A DNA stretch of 5,663 nt. It comes from Hyphomicrobiales bacterium (lineage in GTDB: Bacteria; Pseudomonadota; Alphaproteobacteria; Rhizobiales; Aestuariivirgaceae). Each line of letters begins with the position of its first letter. Within the stretch, counting starts at the first letter, position 1. The DNA is taken from assembly GCA_026996935.1 (NCBI GenBank), contig JALWJW010000115.1, positions 1 through 5,663 of the forward strand. The letters run 5' to 3'. Under the pieces are notes generated by a model. It did not search any database. It had not been told where the DNA came from and saw only the letters and a list, made by a program, of their open reading frames with translations. A program made the position numbers and the translations under genes. This document shows, piece after piece, positions 1 through 5,232 of this stretch.

Positions 1-252
1 GTACAAGCGCAAATTGTTGAGTTGCTGTTACATTTGCAAAAGAAACACGGGCTTTCTTATATTTTCATCAGTCATGATTTGCGTGTGGTGCAGGCTTTAT
101 CCAACCATGTTATCGTTATGCGTCGTGGCGATGTGGTTGAATATGGCCTTGCTGATCAGGTTTTCAACAATCCACAACAGGCTTATACAAAAGCCTTATT
201 GGCAGCAGCACTTAATCTGGAATCACCTGATGATGAGCACGTCAATCAATGA
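1..252 (+). CDS. yejF: Peptide ABC transporter ATP-binding protein, YejF-like, 3' end only
   Basis: This is the C-terminal 83 residues of an ABC transporter ATPase; the start lies before the window and the stop is TGA at 250-252. ATPases of this family power inner-membrane import of oligopeptides. The visible part opens with VQAQIV, the segment that normally follows the Walker B and D-loop, and carries the switch-histidine motif FISHD (His at visible residue 25). It continues with VIVMRRGDVVEYG and NPQQAYTKALLAAA, which is typical of the second nucleotide-binding domain of dipeptide/oligopeptide importers. The protein ends about 20 residues after that last motif. OppF/DppF-type proteins have a longer Cys-containing tail, so the short end favours the double-ATPase YejF (microcin C / muropeptide-type importer). 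The Walker A and signature motifs are outside the window, so the exact subfamily is inferred. The gene converges on the NlpC/P60 gene; no U-rich terminator follows it. Confidence 0.85.
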   Translation, partial: VQAQIVELLLHLQKKHGLSYIFISHDLRVVQALSNHVIVMRRGDVVEYGLADQVFNNPQQAYTKALLAAALNLESPDDEHVNQ

Positions 253-305
253 CCCCATTAATAAAAGTGCGTTTCACATTTAAATGGTTTCAAACATTTA
301 CCAGT

Positions 306-338
306 CGGCCTGATACAGGCATTGAGAATGCAAGGCCG
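306..338. repeat. GC-rich stem-loop between convergent genes
   Basis: In the 132-base gap between the ABC gene and the NlpC/P60 gene, CGGCCT (306-311) pairs with AGGCCG (333-338). Inside it GCATT (319-323) pairs with AATGC (327-331) around a GAG loop, leaving a 7-base bulge. A competing hairpin, GCCTG-ATA-CAGGC (308-320), is also possible. No T-run follows on either strand, so it is not a canonical intrinsic terminator, though it could slow polymerase or protect a transcript end. The rest of the gap (253-305, 339-384) is AT-rich and holds nothing else convincing. Confidence 0.4.
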
Positions 339-384
339 TTCATGCAGGTAAAGTGAATTTAATTCAATACGCCTCGTTCTAAAA

Positions 385-1224
385 TCATAATTCAGGGCGC
401 TTGAATCTGGCTGTTGAGCCATAAGTCTGGCTTATGCGTTGTTCTGCCTGTTTAAAGTCTTCAATCACGACCGCCATATGATGGCCATTGGCATGAATAA
501 GATTTTTGGCATCGCACATCATACCAATATGACCATCCCAAAAAACCAGATCACCACGCTTGAGTAAATTTTGCCCTGGCTGGCCGATTTCAGTTTCAAT
601 CATATCGCTGTCACGTGGGCATTGTAAGGCACAGGCATGATAGGCCTGCTGTACAAGGGCCGAGCAATCCAAACCATCTGCTGTATTTCCTCCCCACAGA
701 TAAGGCACATGGACAAACTGTTCTGCAATAGCAACAGGGTCTTTGGCAGGTTCATTTATGGGGCTTATATGCATGGTGTAAACAAACCCGCCTTGTTTCA
801 ATCTGCTCCAACCATCATTGCTTGATATCACTTCAATATGACTATTCATGAACACCCGTTTTGCAGGTTGGCTTTTAAGGTTGGCCCGGGGATAAATGAA
901 CGTTGAGGGTACCTTAATAAAATGAGAAGGCGCAAACTGATCAGCGCATAAGCCTGCCTGTTCAACATAACCAACATAATTATCTTTGAACATTTTCACC
1001 CATGCCCAACCATTTTTTTGTTCAAAAACCTCTACCACGTCACCCATTAGGCATTGAGTAAGGTAGCTAAGCCGGGCATCAGGTTTTGCCCGTAAAGCAA
1101 GACTGGGATCACATACCGTCATTTTCTTGCCGACAACAAAACGATCCGCCTGAACTTGGCCTTGGAGGCAAATATCGGCAAGGTCGCGGCGGTAGGCATG
1201 TCGCCTTTTATCAAGATCAGGCAT
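385..1224 (-). CDS. NlpC/P60 family (C40) endopeptidase with N-terminal SH3-like domains
   Basis: The product has 279 residues and is a predicted cysteine peptidase of the NlpC/P60 family, which typically cleaves the gamma-D-Glu to diamino-acid bond in cell-wall peptides. The C-terminal catalytic domain (about 163-270) has PYLWGGN at 174-180, the nucleophile in DGLDCSAL (Cys187), a histidine in DGHIG (His232) and a third polar residue in LIHANG (His244), a complete Cys-His-His set. Two bacterial SH3-like stretches precede it: about 33-92 (LRAKPDARLSYLTQ, then GWAWVKM and YVGYVE) and about 100-155 (with DGWSRLK). The domain order resembles YkfC-type gamma-D-glutamyl-L-diamino-acid endopeptidases, where an SH3 domain helps limit substrates to short freed peptides. 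The N-terminus is charged with no signal peptide, suggesting a cytoplasmic enzyme. The ATG overlaps the marR stop by one base (TAATG); the local ribosome site is weak, so translation probably depends on coupling. Substrate specificity is inferred. Confidence 0.9.
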   Translation of the reverse strand: MPDLDKRRHAYRRDLADICLQGQVQADRFVVGKKMTVCDPSLALRAKPDARLSYLTQCLMGDVVEVFEQKNGWAWVKMFKDNYVGYVEQAGLCADQFAPSHFIKVPSTFIYPRANLKSQPAKRVFMNSHIEVISSNDGWSRLKQGGFVYTMHISPINEPAKDPVAIAEQFVHVPYLWGGNTADGLDCSALVQQAYHACALQCPRDSDMIETEIGQPGQNLLKRGDLVFWDGHIGMMCDAKNLIHANGHHMAVVIEDFKQAEQRISQTYGSTARFKRPEL

Positions 1225-1577
1225 TAATGGTCTTTCGTATTCAGGGCTGTTTGGCAGATCATATCACCAAGGGTTTCAAGATAAAGCGCACCTTTTACGG
1301 TGCGCTGGATCAAGACATTGCGTTTATCTTTTTCATCCCGTCGACGGGCTACCAAACCCATTATCCCCATTGAATCAAGCGCGCGGGTAATGACCGGCTT
1401 TGTTACATTAAGTTTTTTGGCAAGGCCGCGAATTGTATGAGGCGGGGGGTCAATATAAATGGTTAATAAAATAGCCATTTGGCGCACCGACAGGTCATGT
1501 GCCTCATCTAAAACCAGATTCAAATTTACTTGTCGCCATAGCAATAATGCCTGACCAGGCGAAATTGAAATTGACAT
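1224..1577 (-). CDS. MarR-family winged-helix transcriptional regulator
   Basis: The product is a 117-residue DNA-binding protein. The winged helix-turn-helix spans about 31-98: TIRGLAKKLNVTK leads into the recognition helix (about 58-70, KPVITRALDSMG), then the wing with LVARRRDEKDKRNV, including the Asp/Arg pair (Asp84, Arg86) typical of MarR wings. It is shorter than most MarR proteins (about 140-150), with short dimerisation helices at both ends. The ATG at 1577 is chosen because GGAGG sits 4 bases upstream (1582-1586); an in-frame TTG at 1592 would add 5 residues but has no ribosome site. It lies 77 bases after the aminopeptidase gene and overlaps the NlpC/P60 start, so the three probably form one transcript. 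MarR proteins usually repress their own operon and release DNA on binding a small ligand; that role, and any ligand, are inferred here. Confidence 0.88.
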   Translation of the reverse strand: MSISISPGQALLLWRQVNLNLVLDEAHDLSVRQMAILLTIYIDPPPHTIRGLAKKLNVTKPVITRALDSMGIMGLVARRRDEKDKRNVLIQRTVKGALYLETLGDMICQTALNTKDH

Positions 1578-1581
1578 TGGG

Positions 1582-1586
1582 CCTCC
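1582..1586 (-). promoter_or_regulatory. Ribosome binding site of marR
   Basis: GGAGG on the minus strand lies 4 bases before the ATG at 1577. The spacing is a little short but the match to the anti-Shine-Dalgarno sequence is good. It decides between this ATG and the unsupported TTG at 1592. Confidence 0.7.
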
Positions 1587-1590
1587 AATC

Positions 1591-1619
1591 AAATGAGCCG
1601 TTGCATCATGATCTCATTT
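1591..1619 (-). promoter_or_regulatory. Inverted repeat in the marR leader (possible operator or RNA stem)
   Basis: AAATGAG (1591-1597) and CTCATTT (1613-1619) form a perfect 7-bp inverted repeat separated by 15 bases. The spacer contains the 8-bp palindrome ATCATGAT (1605-1612). A direct repeat AGCCGTT occurs at 1596-1602 and 1623-1629. The element lies just upstream of the marR ribosome site, so as DNA it could be an operator for the MarR protein, and as RNA a stem affecting marR translation. Both roles are inferred; a 7-bp repeat can arise by chance. Confidence 0.3.
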
Positions 1620-1654
1620 CGTAGCCGTTCTTGTCAATAAATTTGGCAGCTTTC

Positions 1655-3034
1655 TTAACAATAGCGCTGTTTCAAATAAGCATATAGCGCTCGTATGGCT
1701 TGTGCCTCACCGCCTTTGGGGCGTGCTGGTTTGGCATTTGGTGTCCAACCATAAATATCAAAATGAATATGATTTTTTGTTTTTTCAACAAACCCATTTA
1801 AAAATAAGGCTGCGGTGATCGAGCCACCAAACCCGCTGCCAACGGAATTGGTGTCGGCAATATCACTGGACAACATTTTCTCGTAAGGCCGCCATAATGG
1901 CAAGCGCCAAAGAGGATCATTGACCTTTAAGCCACAAGCGGCAATATCACTGGCAATAGCATCATCATCAACATAAAATGGCGGCAAATCAGGGCCAAGG
2001 GCCACGCGGGCCGCCCCTGTTAATGTGGCGATATCGATCAGTAAATCGGGGTTTTCCTTATCAGCCAAACTTAAAGCGTCAGCTAGCACCAGGCGGCCTT
2101 CTGCATCGGTGTTACCCACTTCAACGGTTTTTCCATTATGGGATTGTAAAACATCACTGGGGCGGAAGGCATCACTGCCAATGGCATTTTCAACCGCGGG
2201 AATGAGTACGCGCAGACGTACCGGCATTTGAACATCCATGATCATTTGTGCCAGACCTAAAACATTGGCCGCCCCGCCCATATCTTTTTTCATGAGTAAC
2301 ATGCCGCTGGAAGGCTTAATATCCAGACCGCCTGTATCAAACACCACGCCCTTGCCAACCAACGTTACTTTTGGTGCTTTCGCATCACCCCAAGTTAGGT
2401 CGATTAAACGTGGCGCGCGAGAAGAGGCGCGACCTACAGCGTGAACCATGGGAAAGCTTTTCTCCAATGCAGCCCCTTTAATGACTTTCTTTTTTGCTTT
2501 GTAGCGTTTTGCCAATGCCCCTGCCGCCTGTTCAACCTGCTGCGGCCCCATATCATTGGCTGGCGTGTTAATAAGATCGCGGGTAAAGCCAACGGCACTG
2601 GCGATGCGTAAAATTTCTCCAACATCCTGGTCTTTACCAGCGACAAGCACAACTTTTTTTGATTGTTTGGCTTTGTAACGATCAAACTGGTAACACCCCA
2701 GTAAAAAACCCAGTGTGGCGTTATCCAAATCTTCAAATCCATTTGAAAAACAGTATTTTCCTTGTGGTAACTCATTGGCAAGTTTTCCCGTTACAAAAGG
2801 ATTTGCCGGCCCGCTGCCAAGACCAAACAATACCTCTTGGCAGGTGCCTTGACTGTTGGGAATAATCAGAATATCCCCTTCATCGGCTTTAAAACCATTT
2901 ACTTTAATCCAGCTTTGGGCTGTTTTGGACAGATTTGCATTTACCGCTTTCAAGTCTGATTTACGGCAGCCAATAATCGGGCAGATATTTTTAGCCTGAC
3001 GGTAGGCAATAAGGTGGTTTTCAAAACTGGTCAT
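1655..3034 (-). CDS. M17 leucyl aminopeptidase family protein
   Basis: The product has 459 residues and is a cytoplasmic two-metal aminopeptidase removing N-terminal residues from peptides, related to PepA/leucine aminopeptidase. The C-terminal catalytic domain contains the family signature NTDAEGRL at 308-315. By comparison with PepA, metal ligands are Lys228 and Asp233 (in GKGVVFDTGG), Asp251 (KKDMGGA), Asp310 and Glu312; catalytic residues are Lys240 (DIKPSSGM) and Arg314. All are present, so it should be active. The N-terminal domain (about 1-145) is divergent. The ATG at 3034 is preferred because AAGGAG lies 10 bases upstream (3045-3050); an in-frame TTG at 3085 would add 17 residues, has no ribosome site and would cover the likely promoter. 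It is the first gene of the set with marR and the NlpC/P60 gene, suggesting stepwise peptide breakdown. The real substrate may be muropeptide-derived rather than general leucyl peptides. I leave the symbol blank because E. coli has both pepA and pepB in this family. Confidence 0.93.
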   Translation of the reverse strand: MTSFENHLIAYRQAKNICPIIGCRKSDLKAVNANLSKTAQSWIKVNGFKADEGDILIIPNSQGTCQEVLFGLGSGPANPFVTGKLANELPQGKYCFSNGFEDLDNATLGFLLGCYQFDRYKAKQSKKVVLVAGKDQDVGEILRIASAVGFTRDLINTPANDMGPQQVEQAAGALAKRYKAKKKVIKGAALEKSFPMVHAVGRASSRAPRLIDLTWGDAKAPKVTLVGKGVVFDTGGLDIKPSSGMLLMKKDMGGAANVLGLAQMIMDVQMPVRLRVLIPAVENAIGSDAFRPSDVLQSHNGKTVEVGNTDAEGRLVLADALSLADKENPDLLIDIATLTGAARVALGPDLPPFYVDDDAIASDIAACGLKVNDPLWRLPLWRPYEKMLSSDIADTNSVGSGFGGSITAALFLNGFVEKTKNHIHFDIYGWTPNAKPARPKGGEAQAIRALYAYLKQRYC

Positions 3035-3044
3035 ATGGGAAATT

Positions 3045-3050
3045 CTCCTT
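3045..3050 (-). promoter_or_regulatory. Ribosome binding site of the M17 aminopeptidase gene
   Basis: AAGGAG on the minus strand lies 10 bases before the ATG at 3034. It is a strong match at slightly long spacing. It supports the 459-residue start over the upstream TTG at 3085. Confidence 0.7.
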
Positions 3051-3060
3051 GAATCAGTCA

Positions 3061-3090
3061 AAAGTACAAATTTGTCGGTAAACAATGCAA
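3061..3090 (-). promoter_or_regulatory. Candidate promoter of the aminopeptidase-marR-nlpC operon
   Basis: On the minus strand TTGCAT (3090-3085) and TACTTT (3066-3061) are separated by 18 bases and could be the -35 and -10 boxes of a housekeeping promoter, giving a leader of about 20 bases. Both boxes are weak matches to consensus. The location between divergent genes and close to a good ribosome site is the main support. Confidence 0.3.
3066..3075. promoter_or_regulatory. 10-bp palindrome, candidate operator
   Basis: ACAAATTTGT is a perfect palindrome. It touches the candidate -10 box of the aminopeptidase operon, which is where a repressor such as the MarR protein encoded downstream would be expected to bind. 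The link to MarR is inferred from position only. Confidence 0.3.
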
Positions 3091-3150
3091 GTAAGAAAAC
3101 GTGGTTAATAATTTATTGACGACTGATCGTACATTATGGGCCTTAAATTA

Positions 3151-3167
3151 GGGCGCAAATTTTGCCC
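3151..3167. promoter_or_regulatory. Dyad upstream of tadD
   Basis: GGG (3151-3153) pairs with CCC (3165-3167), and CAAA (3156-3159) with TTTG (3161-3164); alternatively GGGC (3151-3154) pairs with GCCC (3164-3167). It lies 23 bases before the tadD ATG. It could be an operator or a small leader hairpin. Its core CAAATTT also occurs in the palindrome at 3066-3075. The regulator is unknown. Confidence 0.25.
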
Positions 3168-3177
3168 AATGTTTGTC

Positions 3178-3182
3178 AGGAG
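3178..3182 (+). promoter_or_regulatory. Ribosome binding site of tadD
   Basis: AGGAG lies 8 bases before the ATG at 3191, ideal spacing. It rules out the in-frame TTG at 3173, which would place this site inside the coding region. Confidence 0.8.
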
Positions 3183-3190
3183 TTTTACAA

Positions 3191-3982
3191 ATGCGAATTA
3201 ACCCAGCTCAAAGGCTGTCCAAAGCCGTGTTCAGCACAAGTGCCAGTATTTTGCTGGCCATTGCTGTTTCTGGTTGTTCATCATCGGGCTTTTCCAGCAA
3301 AAGTTCTGACCCAATCTCAACAGGAAGTATTGCAACACCGTCTTTAAAGGCAACCGTAGTGGCGCGTAATGATTGGCAAAAAGACCCCAAGAACCTGCGT
3401 AAAGGCATGACCTATGTTCGACAATTACAGGCTCTTGAACAAAAGGCTGAACAATTACGTGTTCTTGAACAATTGATTGTTTATCATCCTGACAACACGA
3501 AATTGCTGACATTTTATGGCAAACGCCTCATCAATAGCGGGCAATTGCCGCAAGCCATTCGTATTTTACGCAAAGCCGAAGCGCGCGGTGAACGCGACTG
3601 GCGGCTTTATTCTGCATTGGGTTCAGCATTAGACCAAACAGGTCAATACAGCAAAGCGCGGATTGAATATCAAAAAGCACTGGCTTTACAACCTAAAGAG
3701 ATTAAAATTCAAAACAATCTTGCCATGTCATATGCTTTGGAAGGCCAACTTCCACGGGCAGAAAAAATTCTGCGCCGTGCCAGCGAAACACCCCGCGGGC
3801 GCGCCAATACACGTATTCGACAAAACCTTGCACTTGTTGTTGGCTTGCAAGGACGTTTTGATGAAGCCAGGTTGATTGCCAGTCGTGACCTTCCCCCTAA
3901 AGAGGTTGAAGCAAATATGGCCTATCTAAGAGCCATGCTTGCAAAACCCAATACCTGGAACAAACTCAAGAAAGCTTCTTAA
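3191..3982 (+). CDS. tadD: Tad pilus assembly lipoprotein TadD (TPR protein)
   Basis: The product has 263 residues. It begins with a lipoprotein signal peptide: basic start (Arg2, Arg8, Lys11), hydrophobic core at about 17-26, and the lipobox VSGC with Cys29 as the lipidated residue. A Ser/Thr-rich linker follows (30-55). Tetratricopeptide repeats then run at about 102-135, 137-170 (LYSALGSALDQTGQYSKA), 171-204 (NNLAMSYALEGQLPRA) and a last partial one at 207-238. The ending AYLRAML is typical of TadD. TadD is thought to act at the outer membrane, helping assemble or position the secretin of the Tad/Flp pilus machine. It has its own ribosome site and terminator and faces tadC, so it forms its own transcription unit. 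Residues 78-95 contain a near duplication (QLQALEQ / QLRVLEQ). The function follows from the TPR lipoprotein layout and adjacency to tadBC. Confidence 0.9.
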   Translation: MRINPAQRLSKAVFSTSASILLAIAVSGCSSSGFSSKSSDPISTGSIATPSLKATVVARNDWQKDPKNLRKGMTYVRQLQALEQKAEQLRVLEQLIVYHPDNTKLLTFYGKRLINSGQLPQAIRILRKAEARGERDWRLYSALGSALDQTGQYSKARIEYQKALALQPKEIKIQNNLAMSYALEGQLPRAEKILRRASETPRGRANTRIRQNLALVVGLQGRFDEARLIASRDLPPKEVEANMAYLRAMLAKPNTWNKLKKAS

Positions 3983-4015
3983 AAGCACATACCGTAACTG
4001 TCTGCATACTGGCTG

Positions 4016-4050
4016 AAAGCTTCCATATTATTTGGAAGCTTTTTTATTTT
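4016..4050 (+). terminator. Intrinsic terminator of tadD
   Basis: AAAGCTTCCA (4016-4025) and TGGAAGCTTT (4033-4042) form a perfect 10-bp stem with a 7-base loop. It runs into a T-rich tract (4040-4050, six T's, an A, then four T's). It lies 33 bases after the tadD stop and is a textbook rho-independent terminator. Confidence 0.9.
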
Positions 4051-4146
4051 TCTATAAACCACACCTGTTTACCTACAAGCAGAACGGCCAGCTTTTTAAA
4101 GGTTTCCTGATCGCTTTGTGTTTCATGTTGTGATTGTATTTCACAC

Positions 4147-4179
4147 AAAAAAAGCATCGGGTCTATACTCGATGCTTTT
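4147..4179 (-). terminator. Intrinsic terminator of tadBC
   Basis: Read on the minus strand, AAAAGCATCG (4179-4170) pairs with CGATGCTTTT (4159-4150), a 10-bp stem with a 10-base loop. The run of seven T's (4153-4147) follows. It starts 28 bases after the tadC stop. Between the two terminators (4051-4146) I see no gene. Confidence 0.88.
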
Positions 4180-4207
4180 AAAGCTTGATTATGTGTCGTG
4201 AAACAAT

Positions 4208-5164
4208 TTAACCAAATGCGGTGAGCATTGCAGGACCAAGCAGAACGACAAAGATAACAGGCAAGAAGAACAGGATCATAGGCACTGTCAATTTTGGTGG
4301 TAATGCGGCAGCTTTCTTTTCAGCCATTTGCATACGCAGATCACGGTTTTCCTGAGCCAGTGTTCTAAGGGCCGTACCAAGCGGTGTACCATAACGTTCG
4401 GACTGGATCAAACTTGTGGTTACCGACTTAACGGTGTCCATATTTGTCCGTTTGCCAAGGTTATCAAATGCCTTGATGCGATCACCAAGATAAGACAATT
4501 CAGCATTTGTTAAAATAAGTTCTTCGGCAAGAGCGGGAGACTGCAAGCCAATTTCAGCCGCCACTTTTGTGATCGCAGCTTCAATAGACATACCAGATTC
4601 CACACAGATCAACAACAGATCCAAGGCATCAGACCATGCGCCCTGAATAGATTCCTGCCGCTTCTTGACCATGTTTTGCAAGAAAATATTCGGTGCGTAA
4701 AAGCCAGCAGCCAAACCTGCAAAGGTCGCAAACAAACGCATTGTCGGGGAAATGCGATCCGCGAACACTGTCGATGAATAAAGGAATACAACGAAAGCCA
4801 GAACAACCGGCACAATCGCCCGGGCGGCCAGAAATGAAACCAAATGTTTTTCTGTCCGTAAACCTGCAGCGCGCAGTTTAGAGCGCGATTCTTCAGCTTC
4901 CATCAGTTTACGCAAATTGAGTGTTTCAACAATTTGGGCAATTGTACCTTTTGGCTTTTCACGCAGGCGGCCCTGGTTTAGCTCTTTGGTACGATTAGCC
5001 CGCATTTTACTACGTTCAGATGTGGCTGACTTTACCCGCGATTTCAAACGGTCACCCTGCATATATGGTGCGGTCAGTGTCAATACTGTGGCAAAAGCTG
5101 CGACACCAACCAATAAGGTGACGAAGGTTTGTGCATCCAGCAACGAGAACATAAAGTCGACCAT
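4208..5164 (-). CDS. tadC: Tad pilus assembly inner-membrane protein TadC (T2SSF family)
   Basis: The product has 318 residues and is one of the two platform proteins of the Tad/Flp pilus secretion machine, working with TadB and the ATPase CpaF/TadA in the inner membrane. Hydrophobic segments lie at about 13-32, 110-131, 143-163 and 293-314, with a basic cytoplasmic stretch between the first two (38-107). The GspF-like domain occupies about 170-290, with the sequence around DLLLICVESGMSIEAAI (182-198). The C-terminal stretch with AEKKAAALPPKLTVPM (281-296) and the end LGPAMLTAFG are hallmarks of TadC. Length is normal. The ATG at 5164 has only a weak AAAGG site 10 bases upstream; Met5 has no better one. 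It follows tadB by 68 bases on the same strand, so they probably share a transcript ending at 4147-4179. Confidence 0.95.
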   Translation of the reverse strand: MVDFMFSLLDAQTFVTLLVGVAAFATVLTLTAPYMQGDRLKSRVKSATSERSKMRANRTKELNQGRLREKPKGTIAQIVETLNLRKLMEAEESRSKLRAAGLRTEKHLVSFLAARAIVPVVLAFVVFLYSSTVFADRISPTMRLFATFAGLAAGFYAPNIFLQNMVKKRQESIQGAWSDALDLLLICVESGMSIEAAITKVAAEIGLQSPALAEELILTNAELSYLGDRIKAFDNLGKRTNMDTVKSVTTSLIQSERYGTPLGTALRTLAQENRDLRMQMAEKKAAALPPKLTVPMILFFLPVIFVVLLGPAMLTAFG

Positions 5165-5232
5165 TGGGTATTGTACCTTTTCGATATTCTAATATTGAAG
5201 CCTTGCGGCCTAAATCTTTAATTCAACAGAAT

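Noticed and set aside
281..300. TAAATG/CATTTA hairpin after the ABC gene as a terminator
   Set aside because: The stem is 6 bp and almost all A/T, with an 8-base loop and no following T-run.
354..366. Palindrome TGAATTTAATTCA near the NlpC/P60 stop
   Set aside because: It has a one-base centre and is A/T-rich, so it makes no stable hairpin, and nothing nearby needs an operator.
1978..2444. Plus-strand open frames across the aminopeptidase gene
   Set aside because: They are antisense shadows of a gene with a complete catalytic signature and show no family features or ribosome sites.
3035..3085. Longer aminopeptidase start at TTG 3085 (17 extra residues)
   Set aside because: There is no ribosome site before the TTG, while AAGGAG lies before the ATG at 3034; the extension would also cover the likely promoter.
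3116..3121. TTGACG as a -35 box for tadD
   Set aside because: No acceptable -10 box lies 16-19 bases downstream; the AT-rich hexamers present are at spacings of about 10 or 21.
3053..3127. Inverted repeat ATCAGTC (3053-3059) / GACTGAT (3121-3127)
   Set aside because: Seven bases separated by 61 are expected by chance in a region this size.
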